Shown: in pieces, positions 12,162 through 24,160 of the stretch
Layout of the letters: each line of letters begins with the position of its first letter
How positions within the stretch are numbered: the stretch's first letter is position 1
Assembly: GCA_947359465.1 (NCBI GenBank)
Contig: OX375873.1
Location: 44,178,437 to 44,242,436, forward strand
Length of the DNA: 64,000 bases
Origin: Metellina segmentata
Taxonomy: Eukaryota > Arthropoda > Arachnida > Araneae > Tetragnathidae
Direction: 5' to 3'
Program-made: the position numbers and the translations under genes
Notes under the pieces: generated by a model
Database searches by the model: none
What the model saw: only the letters and a program-made list of their open reading frames with translations
Told to the model about the DNA's origin: nothing

Positions 12162-13261
12162 TAGGGATGCGACATCGATGTCGATGTTTTCAGAACATCG
12201 ATGTCGATGTTTTCAGAACATCGATGTTTTTTAAAAAGCATCGATGTTTATACTTGTCGATGTTTTTACGTTGTCGATGTTTTTTTTAAATAAAAAAAGT
12301 ATCGTTTTAAAAATAACAAAGTTGCATAATTTTCATAATCAGCAAATTGAACATACTTATAGACCAAAGTGGCCAAGAGTGAAGGGCCTGAAAAGTAGAG
12401 ATGCGACATCGATGTCGATGTTTTATAAAAACATCGATGCATTGGAGCCGATGTCGCATCACTAGTTGCTAAACCAATTTTAAGAAATGGGGGAAAAATT
12501 TGAAATACACTGAATTTTAAAAACATCGATAGTTTGGGTGCGATCAACATCGATGTTTTAATTTTTAACTTCGAAGTTTCAAAACATCGATGTTTTGCTG
12601 TCGATGTAGCATCAATAGTTGCTAAACGAGTTTTAAAAAATGGGGTGAAAATTTTAAATTCACTGAATTTTAAAAACATCGATGTTTTGCTGTCGATGTT
12701 GCATGACTAGTTGCTAAACCGGTTTTAAGAAATGGTGGTGGTGGTGGGGGGGGGGGGGGAGTTTAAATACACTGAATTTTAAAAACATCGTTGTTTTGCT
12801 GTCGATGTAGCATTACTAGTTGCTAAACGAGTTTTAAAAATGGGGTAAAAATTTTAAATTCACTGAATTTTAAAAACATTGATGTTTTGCTATCGATGTT
12901 GCATGACTAGTTGCTAAACCGGTTTTAAGAAATGGGGGGGGGGGAGAGAAGTTTAAATACACTGAATTTTAAAAACATCGATGTTTTGCTGTCGATGTAG
13001 CATCACTAGTTGTTAAACGAGTTTTAAGAAATGGGGTGAAAAGTTTAAATTCACTGAATTTTAAAAACATCGATGTTTTGCTGTCGATGTTGCATGACTA
13101 GTTGCTAAACCAGTTTTTAGAAATGCGGGGAAAAAGTTTAAATACACTGAATTTTAAAAACATCGATGTTTTTTGGTCGATGTATTATCAACATCGATGT
13201 TTTAATTTTGAACATCGATGTTTCAAAACATCGATGTTTTACGGTCGATGTCACATCCCTA
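12162..13261. mobile_element. hAT-like non-autonomous element filled with ATCGAT-rich repeats
   Basis: The ends are tagggatgcgacatcgatg (12162) and its near inverse catcgatgt...tcgatgtcacatcccta (ending 13261). TAGGGATG/CATCCCTA termini are typical of hAT elements. No identical 8-bp flanks are visible, so the superfamily is a likely rather than certain call. The whole interior is made of repeats of acatcgatgtttt; from about 12460 onward these are organised as a tandem array. No transposase is present. Confidence 0.65.
12460..13130. repeat. Dimeric tandem repeat (about 92 + 100-109 bp) inside hAT-like element
   Basis: The marker gctaaac (once gttaaac) occurs at 12468, 12621, 12713, 12822, 12913, 13012 and 13104. 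From 12621 the spacings alternate 92, 109, 91, 99, 92, and the following bases alternate between cgag and cc(g/a)g. The true repeat is therefore a dimer of about 190-201 bp. Each monomer contains cactgaattttaaaaacatc, gatgttttgctgtcgatgt and a gcat.actagttg junction that resembles the element terminus. Confidence 0.85.
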
Positions 13262-13349
13262 ATACACACGCGCACTATATAGAAGGAACACACGAAGATG
13301 GAACACTTTCGTTTCTTGATGCACTACACACAGCTGAGATCACATCCAG

Positions 13350-13443
13350 TGCCGGGTGCACTTTGCAAAAACAAATTCCAGGACAGGGAGTTTTCCAGTG
13401 CCGGGCGCACTTCCTTGAAAAATCACCAGGACAGGGGCTTTCA
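13350..13443. repeat. Two-copy tandem repeat, about 48 bp
   Basis: ccagtgccgggtgcactt...ccaggacaggga is followed directly by ccagtgccgggcgcacttcc...ccaggacagggg. It is intronic and GC-richer than its surroundings. No function suggested. Confidence 0.7.
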
Positions 13444-13917
13444 GCTCGTCCGCTAAACCAAAACGAGATTTGAGCTCCTCAGCGTAGCAAACATAGCTAC
13501 TTAAATAGGACAGGTTGTCCGTTCAGTTTGGACAGGATATCCAAGGCGACAAGTTCTTGTTCGAAAAAGAATTTCTCAAACAGGGCAGGAGAGAGAGGAT
13601 ATTTTTTTTTTTAAACAAGCAAAATTACTGAAATTCAGATCTAGGCCGTAGCCCTCAAATTTATGTAGGTCGGCGTCTAGGGGGTATGAATTTATGCTTA
13701 AAATGACAACGAACTTCTTAAATAACAAAAACACATTTACTCACAATTTTATAGTTTAAGGGGGGGGGGAATTACTGCAACATATATTTACATAAAGCGT
13801 TATTATTTTACATCCGTTTCTCTCTCTCTCCCTTTTGGCGCACAATCACAACAAGCGAAGCAGCTGAAAAAAGCATCTTACTAACACGGACGTTGATGGC
13901 GATCTTCCCTATTCTAG

Positions 13918-14443
13918 ACTAGCGCGTCTTTGTAGGAATGGCTCTTCGTAACGTGGACGGTTCTATTCAGGACCGTAGGTTGGTCGGTAGATATTAACTC
14001 GTGATAAGTGAATCGATTCTTCAGTTTGATTCTTTCGTAACTTGTTTTGATCCATAGTGAGCTATGATTGATTATTTCCTTGTTAAAATATTACCAAGAC
14101 CGGACTGAGGGAAACCTCAATAGTTTTTGTGCATCTCCCGTCTTAGCTCTGTTGGATATTCTTGTACTGCTGTCACCACGCAACACTTAAATTTTTTCTT
14201 CAAGTTTGTATTTCGACGATTTTTAACTGTATCTTCAAATATTTCCCATTTCAGATTCATTTTCCTCTTTTAGAAGTAAAAATCTCTCATCTTCAATTGA
14301 TTGAGTCCATATATATCTGCATGTATTAGTTCACTAACTGTTAAGTATCTACTTTCCACGAGTTTAATATCTACCGACCTACCTACGTTCCAAAATAGAA
14401 TCGTCCACGCAACGAAGAGCCATTCCTAAAAAGACGCGCTAGT
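13918..14443. mobile_element. Mutator-like MITE with 10-bp target duplication
   Basis: The element begins actagcgcgtctttgtagga and ends with the inverse (cctaaaaagacgcgctagt). The inverted repeats run about 90 bp per side, including gaatggctcttcg, ggacg.ttctatt and taggt.ggtcggtagatatta blocks. The sequence cctattctag occurs immediately outside both ends (13908-13917 and 14444-14453). A 9-10-bp duplication with long inverted repeats is the MULE signature. There is no transposase in the 526 bp. Confidence 0.85.
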
Positions 14444-14453
14444 CCTATTCTAG

Positions 14454-15340
14454 AAGGAACATTCTTATCGCAAGTGCGCTCCAAAAGTGAAGCGTTAATA
14501 CAGGATTATTAGCGCCATCTATCGCTAGATAGAGCAACTGGTTAACTAAATCCTACATAAATAACATATTGTTAAAATTCAGAGGAAATCTCATCATAAT
14601 TTTAAATGTTTTAGCTGATCCCTGTTGTAATAGTACTCTTTAAGATTTTCATATTCGACTATTGCTATGGAAACGGCGACCGAATTTGCTGATTCTTCTG
14701 AAAACATTGCAAACTCTCTAGTGCGTACTTTTAAATTTTATGAATGAATTAATTAAAAAATATAACTGTGTTTATCGTATGCGCGTGCCCCAATTTCATT
14801 AGCCCGTTGAACCACAAGACTCACTTCCACGTGACTCGCTATCTACCAATCACAAAGCGAATAAAACTGAAAAAGTCCGAATTTTTTTTTATAATAGAAA
14901 GATAAGATTGTTAAGATGGTGTGGGTAACACATGCCTGAGAAGAATTTCTGATTCCATAATTATTGTGCAGCAGATACAGAGAGCATAATTTATAATTCG
15001 AATTTTTGAAATCGTCTCTCGTATTTACGTCCAATTAAAACAATTACGGTATAGTTTAACCGAAGTCAGTGGTAATTTTTTTTTATATTCTGTACCATGC
15101 TAACAAAACTCGAATCCGAGCCCTCGCACACACTTTTGTGAAGCGATCGCGTTGCTTATGGCTCGGTATCACGTCGCACGAAGGCAAGAAAAAGAAGGGC
15201 CCAGAAAGCGAAAAGACATTACTTTACAATGATCATCGTTTGCTTGATGGTGTTCTTTCTTACATGTATCAAGTTTCCACTTAATGTCAGAAAAGAAAAT
15301 GGAGGGAAAAAGTTCTTTTTTTTTTAATGCTTATACGTAC
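14454..15340. other. Kinesin intron, no further feature
   Basis: I see no gene here. The string gtgcgctccaaaag near 14476 is roughly inverted relative to cttttggcgcaca near 13834, so the Mutator-like MITE may have inserted in an older fold-back repeat. A weak pol III B-box-like string on the minus strand near 15105-15120 is not enough to call a SINE. Confidence 0.4.
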
Positions 15341-15503
15341 CTTTATTTTCTTCCTTCTCATTCTGTGCACTCGAGACGCAAGTTGGATAGTTCCCAATAT
15401 TTCCGAGTAGTGACTGGGCTGCGATGATATATGAGCTATCATGGCCACTCGGCACGTCAGGGAACTCATCGCTTCTTTAAGCAACTGCGTCAGTTTGCTT
15501 TCC
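15341..15503 (-). CDS. KIF26: KIF26-like kinesin, motor exon 5 (end of motor core)
   Basis: The exon encodes about residues 196-250: ESKLTQLLKEAMSSLTCRVA, MIAHISSQPSHYSEILGTIQ and LASRVHRMRRKKIK. This is the microtubule-binding L12/alpha5 region and the last strand of the motor. The order ESKLT.LL, TMIAHIS-like block, then QLASR.HRMRRKK is diagnostic of KIF26. The acceptor is tttgctacag (AG at 15504-15505) and the donor is GTACGT starting at 15340. The exon ends on a whole codon, so the long last exon starts in phase 0. A frame read through both splice sites would give a spurious 101-codon ORF; only the part between the splice sites is coding. Confidence 0.92.
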
Positions 15504-15686
15504 CTGTAGCAAATGAAACAGTTGGAGATTTTTGAGGAACAAGATATGTAAGGTTCAAATAAAAAAAATACATTAAAAAAATTGAAATACAAGCATTTTT
15601 ATTAGAAAGTTTTTCCCAGTCGTTCTGCCAAAGTCAAAGCCCTTTTGAAACTGTAACATTACTAGAATAAATCTTTAAAAATAGTA

Positions 15687-16108
15687 CAGTACAAAGTCCC
15701 AAATCCGGAATTGTCCAAAATACGGACGTTTGGCTAACCGGTGTTTCTGTTTGTTTGTTTTCTCGCTATTTTGCATCTTTCCGACAATTTTTTAAAGAGC
15801 AAGGGGTTAAACCTGGACCTAATTGATGAAACAACGCAAAATAACGGACATGTTCAGAGTAAATACCACACACAGAAAAACTAGAAGTTTTGCAAGTAAA
15901 ATTTCTTGCATTGTAGTAAAAAGTTTTTTCCTTTTTTAAAAATTATTCCTATTTATATATTCCTACTATCTGCTAATTTACTATTGCAAACGCGAAATTA
16001 GCGAGTGGTGGTGGTTAGATTGAAGGTTTTTTTTTGACGAAATTGCAAATAATAAGATATCCGGAATGACCGAGGTCCGGAGGATTCCGAATTTTGGACT
16101 TCGTACTG
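15687..16108. mobile_element. pogo/Tigger-like MITE, 422 bp
   Basis: The ends cagtacaaagtcccaaatcc and the near-inverse ccgaattttggacttcgtactg face each other, and TA stands just outside both (15685-15686, 16109-16110). CAGTAC..AAGTCC ends with a TA duplication fit the pogo/Tigger branch of Tc1/mariner. The interior has no coding content. Confidence 0.7.
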
Positions 16109-16551
16109 TAGCAAAAAACATCTCCTCACAAACCCTATTTTAGTAGCAAGTTTAGATGCTCAGATACAAAACATGTTATTTAAGTATGATATATAGACGT
16201 TGAAAATCATACCAAAAAATTTAAATTTTAAAATAAAAATCTAAATTTTGTCTTTATGGTTTCCATGACAATCTATCGACCACCGATGACGATGTGTTTC
16301 TTTCATGGTTGCCACGACTTGATACCGCAACTTCGAAATTGGTGTCCCTTAGTAAATTTTCTGCCTAAAGAAAAATTCGAAAAATATCTTTTGCATCCTC
16401 TAATACATAAAAACAGGGATTGAATTTTCGTTGACCTTTAATAAATTAAAAAAAAAAAAAAAAAAACACCCCAAAAGTTGTCAAGATTTTCAAAATAGGG
16501 GTCCTAAGAGCTTAAAAGGATACCCGTAACTGCCGAACGTTATGCAATGTA

Positions 16552-17005
16552 TGGACAAAATTATTTTGACACTACAGAAAATACGATCCATCTTAGTGTG
16601 GGGTTCTTTTCCTGGTTAGACTCTCTGGATAATTCAGCCTTGTCTACACTATGGTAATACTACGGCGACGATGGTTGTTTCTTCCGACAGGATCGAGATC
16701 CATGTCATTCCTGAAAATGAGGCGGATATGCTAGATTGGCTTGTTTAGAGCCCCAATCTCAATCTGATTGAGCACTTCTGGGACAAACTGGAGCGACGAG
16801 TACGACACCGCCACTCACGCCCATCTTCACAACAATCTTGCAAGAGGCACGGCGAGCTATTCCTGCCCTGACTCACAGAGAACTTGTGGAAAGTACGCCT
16901 CAGCATGTTGCAGCTGTAAAACAAGCAAAAGGAGGGCCTACCCGTTACTAAATAGAATAATAAAAGACTTTTTCTGAAAACGCAGTGTCTAAATACTTTT
17001 GTCCA
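16552..17005 (+). mobile_element. Internally deleted Tc1-like element with transposase C-terminus
   Basis: Inverted ends tggacaaaattattttgaca and the inverse tgtctaaatacttttgtcca are bounded by TA at 16550-16551 and 17006-17007. The interior translates on the plus strand to SPNLNLIEHFWDKLERRVRH (about 16750-16810), the C-terminal part of a Tc1 DDE transposase with the catalytic Glu of IEHFW. The sequence upstream is a degraded match to the preceding catalytic core. About 1 kb of a normal Tc1 element is missing, so it cannot be autonomous. Confidence 0.85.
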
Positions 17006-17007
17006 TA

Positions 17008-18819
17008 TAGAGTAGTTTGGTTAACTATATGGACCCGGGAGGTGTAAACCACTTACGAGCCTTATTAAAGTAAATTATGTGTAACGTTAAGCAAATTCAA
17101 ACCTTGAAAATTATCAGAATCTGGGTTTATATATTCAAAAGGATATAACACCCGTTTTTGTTGCACAATTTCTGAATCCTATATTTGGGAGCCGTATTAG
17201 AGGGTGGGTCTAATAGTGGCTTTTAAAGAGAGACCAAACCAACCAATAAGTATAGTAATTACGATGATAGAGAAGTTTCTTAAATCTATCAGCATTTTCT
17301 TTTTCGATTGAATTGCAAGTCTTTAAAGTGAAAACTAATCTAAATATATCTGTTAATATAGAAAGATATTTTTTCTATAGTATATAAGTAGAATTACATT
17401 TATTTCAGAATATCTCTCTATATCTATCCCATACAGACGGATAATATAAACTAGGTACTTTATTTTTGTGGTTATTGGTCATTAAATGAAAGTGGAAGTA
17501 CATAATATTTAACAATGCATGATACGCTTTGATAATATTATTACCGAATTGTGTTTGTTCAATCGTGATGGTGCATCTAAAAATAAGATGTCGAAATGAT
17601 GAAAGATGAATTCCCATCACAGGAAATATTGATTAAGTAACGAGGAATCTAATTTTTTTCGGATGAACGGGGACTCCAATTAAAAGTCTCTTGCAAATCA
17701 AATATCTTCAACTTCGAAACCTGTGGATCTTAATCACTTAATTTTTGAGTCCAGGATAAGGACTTCCTTCTTTTGAGCTAAGTGGCTACCGAATTTAATT
17801 ACAACTTCAGACACTTACGGAGGATGCCCGAGTTCCATCAGCATTATAATATAAGTTAATTAATGCTTCATGGCTCAATAAAGATAATAAAGAAAAAATA
17901 TTGCCACAGTGAAAAAAAAATTAAACCCCCTGCCTTCCCAATCTTCAGCGGCATTGTGACAAACTGAACCGCAGAATCCTTCCAGTCGAGCAAATCGGGT
18001 AATTAGTTTGTTATAGGTGGCCCTTTTCTGCAACCAGAAGATAGCGTATGTAATCAATTTCCAAGTAAAAACTCTTCTAAAGGACATGAATCATTCACTC
18101 TTGAATGCGATTGTGTTTGGTGTTACGTGAGAGATAATGTCAGGAATGCCGCTGTGTTTGGGGAAGGGCTTTTCGTTGGCTGAGCTGATGTTTGTTAAGC
18201 TGCGAAGTCTCTGACTTCGTTGTTGTTGTTGCTGTTAATGCTGCACATAGGATTTCTTGGTCCGCTATCTGTTGCTACTGGCAAGATCTTTGAAAATCGG
18301 TTGTTTTTAAAGAGGAAGCGCGAGAAGAAAAACCAGAAGTAAATTTTGAATAGACCCCGTTCATTCTTTTTCGCTTGACTACTTACACTTGAGTTATTTG
18401 AGCATCTATAGGCAAAACAGATTACTCGCTTCGATTTACTTTGAGAATTATGCTACAAAAAATTAAAGGAATCCACCTAACATTGCATAGAAATGATCAG
18501 ATAGTTTATTGGCTGGATAAAGGAATATACTATTTAAAAAAAAAGGCGGTAAAATAATTTCTTCTACTTTTGTAATAACTCAAAAGAAAGTTTATAAAGT
18601 CACATACACATTCATTTAACATTCTTCAAATTTCGTCTTTCGAATTAACCCTTGCATAGCAAAAAATGATCGTAGAGCAACAAACCAAACAATCGTTTAT
18701 ATCGAGTGTTACCTATTGAAAATGCATTCAACCTGCCCATACATATTTCCCAACTATTAGTTTAAATGGGGTTTCATTTATCATGACTTTATAAAAATTA
18801 TGAATCAAATGTATCGTAC
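17008..18819. other. Kinesin intron, nothing recognised
   Basis: AT-rich intronic sequence between motor exons 4 and 5. I see no gene or element boundary. Short frames such as 17405-17620 and 17875-18087 have no recognisable content. Confidence 0.55.
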
Positions 18820-18970
18820 TTGTAAGGCACGTGTTTCTGTCCATTGAAAAGGGCCAAAATGACATTTCCAAGAGCAGACAGCGACAGACAACCCCCATCA
18901 CGAGGTTTGGTGGAGATCTTGTCGCAACTTCCCAAATCGAAGAGATGCAGACGACTTCGACCTCCGGCGA
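18820..18970 (-). CDS. KIF26: KIF26-like kinesin, motor exon 4 (switch II)
   Basis: The exon encodes about residues 146-195, beginning [20 protein letters not shown] and continuing through [17 protein letters not shown] to KHVPY. It holds the switch II region. The usual kinesin DLAGSE is replaced by DLGSC, so the glutamate needed for hydrolysis is absent. The same loss is a feature of vertebrate KIF26 proteins, which are reported to bind microtubules without measurable ATPase activity. The acceptor is ttttcctttccag (AG at 18971-18972). The donor is GTACGA starting at 18819, leaving phase 2 (AA|G, Lys), which joins the next exon to give the KIF26 sequence PYKESKL. Confidence 0.9.
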
Positions 18971-19190
18971 CTGGAAAGGAAAATAAAAGCAATTTGGTGA
19001 GAAACATCGCAGTGAAGTTTTTAAAGAATTAAAGTTTGGTACCACAAAATATATATGATGGCTTTCGGCTTCAAGACACAAGGGTGAAGTTCTTAGTCTA
19101 AGAATGATCTTTGAATTGCATTATTTAAAATTATTTTCTACTCATACAACGCGTTATTATTTACTTGTTTAAAGTTTTCCTATAACTTAC

Positions 19191-19277
19191 CACCTCCTTT
19201 GCCTTGTCTTTCCACTCTGTACTGATAGAGATGCAGAGTGAAGAGGAAATGAGAATTCCTTCCCTCATCGTCGCCAT
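19191..19277 (-). CDS. KIF26: KIF26-like kinesin, motor exon 3 (switch I)
   Basis: This 87-bp exon encodes about residues 117-145: [19 protein letters not shown], then a short RVERQGKGG end. It carries the switch I equivalent. Conventional kinesins have NxxSSRSH here, whereas this protein has only [10 protein letters not shown], the form seen in KIF26A/B. Acceptor AG is at 19278-19279 (context ttcatttcag) and donor GTAAGT begins at 19190. Both phases are 1. The downstream intron is only 220 bp, the shortest in the gene. The exon is too short to stand out without the family comparison. Confidence 0.88.
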
Positions 19278-19439
19278 CTGAAATGAAGGAAAATATTCGT
19301 AAAATTTCTACATTTACACATAAAAAAAGTTTGACGAATGATGAACAGCAATTCAGTAAAATTATTTAAGCATTGAAATGATTATTGTGCAAAGAGATAT
19401 GTAGGAATGGGTATCATTAATTTAATTAATTAAGAATAT

Positions 19440-19715
19440 GACATGGTTGTTCGGAGGTATCCTAATTCATTTCTGCCAATAGTTGAATGTAGGTGGCGGA
19501 AGTGTTCCTGTTGCGAAACGTACTTTCTGTTCGTATTCCGGACGTGACGACACTTGGTTTGTCTTTCGAATACGATTTCAGAACGTCGCAAATAAAAATT
19601 ATTAAGAATGAATTCCATATTGATATATGTTTATCGATGAACGCTAGTTTGATTAAACGCCAAAACATTGCCAAAACGGCTATAAGTTATCTATTAAGGT
19701 AACCCCGATATTTGA
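19440..19715 (+). repeat. Copy of dispersed fold-back repeat
   Basis: This region matches 430-635 and the inverse of 43945-44140 (shared tttcgaatacgatttc, gattaaacgccaaaac, gccaaaacgg and aggtaacccc). No terminal duplication could be assigned. The short frames on both strands at 19430-19702 lie within the repeat. Confidence 0.6.
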
Positions 19716-22700
19716 CACCGAGAGTATGATATATATTGGGGTTAATTCAATATATCATAGTTTAACTAGGCATCAGGACCATAATTTTTTGTCAAACTGT
19801 ACAAAGTAAATTGTAAAAATATTACTAAACTTTGTTGTCAACATTAATCTACTTAATAGAGTTTTTTTATATCCCGGTTCCTCTGACATTCAAAAAACAT
19901 ATCCTAGCTAGTGTAACAAAAATAAGCCTATAATTTGTTAATGATAAAGCCTACTTTCAATCTAATGAGCTGGGTTTTATTTTTTCGTCATTTAAGTAAA
20001 GGGTATTTATGATATGAGTCAAAAATAATGTTCCTGCTTTTCTTTAATGAGACAAATCCAGTCATACTTGTTTCGTGTTGTGTACACATTACACAGAATT
20101 CCCGAGATAATGCTAATTAAAGTGTGAATTCGTGTTATTAAAACTGCTTTTAAGAAACTACTTGCCCAAGGGGGATAATCGGCATCCAGCCAGATCATCA
20201 CGCAATTCGTAAACTTGCTTTTTGATCCTCACAAGCACGCCAAAACACCAAAGGAAGCTTTCCAAAGCAAAAAAAGAAAGCTTCTATTCCTTACAAATGG
20301 TCACATTTTTGAGTTTAGAACAGCAAATGGTGGTTCCCAGACTTTTTATTTTTAATTTTATGAACCCACAAGTCTACTTCAGGACTTTTTACGATTCGCT
20401 TCTTTTTGTTGTTAATTGTTACACAGATGGAATTGTTCATCATATAGAGTTCCAAAAAACGTAATAGCACTCTTACACGAAACGGTTAGCTGAATATATT
20501 TTTTTAATCAATTAGGGGAACAGAGAAACTCATTTTTGAATTATTTTCTTTTACGAGAATTTATAAGTATTTCCCTCGAAGCGTTTAAGGATAATTTCAT
20601 ATTTTTTTAAATGTATGTAAGAAAATTCTATTTGTGGAAACTGAAGAGAGGAACATAAAAGTTGACTTAACACAGATTAAAGAAATCTATTTGCATAAGC
20701 ATACATCATAAACCTTCAGGAATTTTTTTAAGTTGGCCTTATCGAAAGTTTTTGCTTATGGAACCATTTTACATTTTTGCTTCGTCTTTTGTAAACATTT
20801 ATTCTAATCAAAATAATAAGAAAACTTTAAAATTTATGCTGTTGATAATACCATCAATAAGTCAGAGTTGAAAGAAGGATAAAAATTTGGAATATTTAAT
20901 ACGTTAAAAATCAAAATAATTAAATTAATAAAAAATGAATTAAATATATAGATTGTTAAATTTAACTATCAAGACAAGGCCTAAGAGAGTAGCTTTAATT
21001 TTTGCCTTGCCTGGAATTTCGATAACTATGAATAAAGTTATAAACGCATGAAGTAACATGTAATTCATTATTTGAATAGGGTTAGAAGTTTGTCTACTCA
21101 CTAATTTTGAATTCATAAATTTCAAGAAAAATTAAAAAATTAGCTGCGAATTTATGGAAACCTTCGTAAAATTAAGTAAATCATAGTAATGAGCGGATTT
21201 TTCTGTTAGGTAAATACAGAGACCAATTGTTTTGGTAATACTTTTCATATCCTAAGACGAATCGATATCACAGCTTCTATTTATTTATCATATTTTCCAT
21301 AAAATCTCAAAAGTAAAACTTTTATAGTCATAAAATAGTTTTCTCTTTTAAATTAACTTTAATTTTAATTTTGCAGATTTGCTATTTTCCTTGAGTGTAT
21401 GTGAAGGATTCTTTGATTTATTCATTCCAGTAAAACCATTTTATCAGTTCCATCCCATCTGCAATAAACCGTTTCACGTTTAAATGAGGAAATTAATGTA
21501 TAGACACTTTCCGTTTTATGCGATTTTTATATCCCACCTCAGTGCAGAAACATGTTCCAACGATGTTAAATTCTTTTTACACCACTAACAAATTTCCTGC
21601 ACAAAAATATTTCTCACTTGATGGTAAAAGGATAAACTATGCAATCGTCAGCTTGTGTTGAGATTAAAACTGGATGCAAAAGGTATTTAGATGGTACATA
21701 TATAATGTTAAGTGAAGGTTTTTCATTGGATAAATTGAAGGGAATTCTATGTGTCATTAAAACAAAACAGGTTGTTGCGGTGTGGTCGAGTTGAGGAGAA
21801 GAAACGTGGATTATATGGAGTTGAGTTTTGTGAATGATAACTTTATAGATACTCACATATCTGACATTAATTAGAGTAAGAGTGAATACTTAAAGTAGAG
21901 TAAGAGTGAATACTTAAAGTAGAGTAAGAGGGGATACGTAAGATATTTCCATAATACAGGTAGGTTCTGATTAAGGGTTTTTAGTTAGATAAATTAAAAT
22001 AGATTCTGTATCATTAAAAAAGGTAAAAAATATTCTTTGTGCAGTTCGATTTTATAAGGTTTAAAAATATTTATAAGTAAAAATATATATAAAAGGAAGT
22101 CACTTAAAAATGTGTGAAGATAAGTAATGAAGATAAGAAGTGAGTAATGATAATAGTGTCTAATTTGCTACATTCAGGTTTATTACACGATAAGTAGCAA
22201 AGAACGTTTTTTGATGAGGTTAAATTTTAGTTTATTTTTATTTTGTGTTATAAAAATGTTTCTATTTGTTATACAAGTAAATTACTCATATGAGTTTTAC
22301 TTCTTGTGAAGTATAAACGTAGAGGAGTAAGTAAATAGTTTATAGAGAATGTTTGAAAGCTTCCTGTGCAAACTTTATATGGAGGTGGGGAACACAAAAT
22401 CAAACCGAATTCACATAGGGATGTATATACGCATGTGTTAGTATATATACACTACGATGTAATCATGAAATGCCAAATAAATTAACATTTTCTCTCGTTC
22501 GATGTATACAGTTTGTAGCAGTAGTATTTTTACAGCATTCCGAAGAATATTCCGTTTTTACACAAAGGCTTCCGCAAATGCTCAGATCTTTGTTAATTTG
22601 GCACATGTTTGTCAGGATACCGTTCACGATACAATCTCACTGAGGCTCGACCGTTTCTGTCTGCTCCACCAGCCATCTTTGTATTCGTGAAATGATGCAT

Positions 22701-23500
22701 GCCACGCTACATTTACGACGAAAATCACAACCAAACTGGCCCTAACACATACGGGTGGTGCTTTTGAACATATATCCAGATATAAATACTGTTTAATTTT
22801 CTACTCCTCACCCCCCCCCCCTTAAAGTTGGTATAGGGAGTTTGAAATACACTCTACATAAGAAAATTGATTTTATATAAGTATATATAAAATTAAAATT
22901 TATAGTTTAAAAATGCTTAACTTTTTCACTAAAGGGATTATAAACAAACAGGAAAAGTTTAAAGGATGAAAAAAACAAAAATCAAGAATCCCTGTTTTGC
23001 TCCACAAATCTCATCAACGGAATCCAATTCCTTCTTACAAAGCACACTGAGCACTCAGACATTTCTTTTTCCCAAGGATAAAATCCCATTAAAGTAAGTA
23101 AATTTATATCCTGGTGGAAAGTCCGAAGTTTCAAATAATGAAAAGCATTCGCTTCTCAAATGTTTAAACAACGCATCAATAAAAAGATTGTCCACCTTCC
23201 TCGTTCCACGTTTTAATCCTGGTCTAAAGTATCAGTTACCGCATTAGTAAAATGTAACTCAATATTCATCTCTTCTCGAGGGGATATTAAAACAAAATTA
23301 TAAAAAGGCAGAAACCGGAAGAAATTATTACATTAAGGTAGAGGACTTTTTTCCCCGCTGTTAGCCCAGGCATTAGCATTTTTCATCAGCAGCGCTCGCG
23401 TAATTTCCAGCGTTATGAAAACGGGCAGCAAACAATAAAATGGTATCAACAACACTAACAGCAAAAAGAATAATCCCAACCCTTACCAAGTGTATTTTTT
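19716..23500. other. Kinesin intron, AT-rich, one short tandem repeat
   Basis: Apart from the 24-bp repeat at 21874-21933 and a C run near 22809, nothing is recognisable in this stretch. It lies in the intron between motor exons 2 and 3. Confidence 0.5.
21874..21933. repeat. 24-bp tandem repeat, 2.5 copies
   Basis: gagtaagagtgaatacttaa plus agta repeats at 21874, 21898 and partly at 21922. The two full copies are identical, which suggests a recent slip. Confidence 0.9.
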
Positions 23501-24160
23501 CAAGTCACGTAGTCCGCTGCTTTTAGCTTCCATTACAGAAGCTTAAGAAGATATATAGAGGGCTATGGGGAGTGGAGGCGGGTTCAAAAAAGGCTTTATA
23601 TTGATCCCCTCTTGTTTTTTTTTATTTATTCTCATGAATATTCGCGGTGGATCCTTCCGAAATGGGGGATATTTTTTGAGAGTCTGTCCACGCGCATTTT
23701 TTAAGCGGGGCGCTGGGCTTAAATGTGTATCAGTGTGCCTATTCCAGACACACTTGCTCTCGTTATTTACGTCCAGAAGTGGGTCCCATTCAATAAGGTA
23801 TTAAGTCCGATGCAATTTATGGTGGTCTTGCTCATTGCCGAGACCTCCGTGTCCCGGAATGGGAATGTCGGGGGTCATTATGGGGGAGACAAAGCACTTC
23901 CTGGAGCTTTCGGCACCCTCGTTTTTTTCCCCTTCTCTTTCGGTCTTACTAACTTATGTCATCAGGTCATATCGGAGGGAAATCTTTTCCCTAACATTTC
24001 AAGGATTTTGGGATGTTGTCTCCGTGATGTCTCATGCATGAGTAGCGAAAGAATTGGAGCATTCGAAAGTGTTTCCTTAGAAACCACAATTTTCAATTGG
24101 AATAAAATGAGCTATCCAGTAGAGCTTTCGCCGTGTGATAGAAAGTATTCGATATTCACA

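Noticed and set aside
12266..12679. A 137-codon minus-strand frame
   Set aside because: It is translated ATCGAT repeat inside the hAT-like element; the periodic peptide reflects the DNA repeat.
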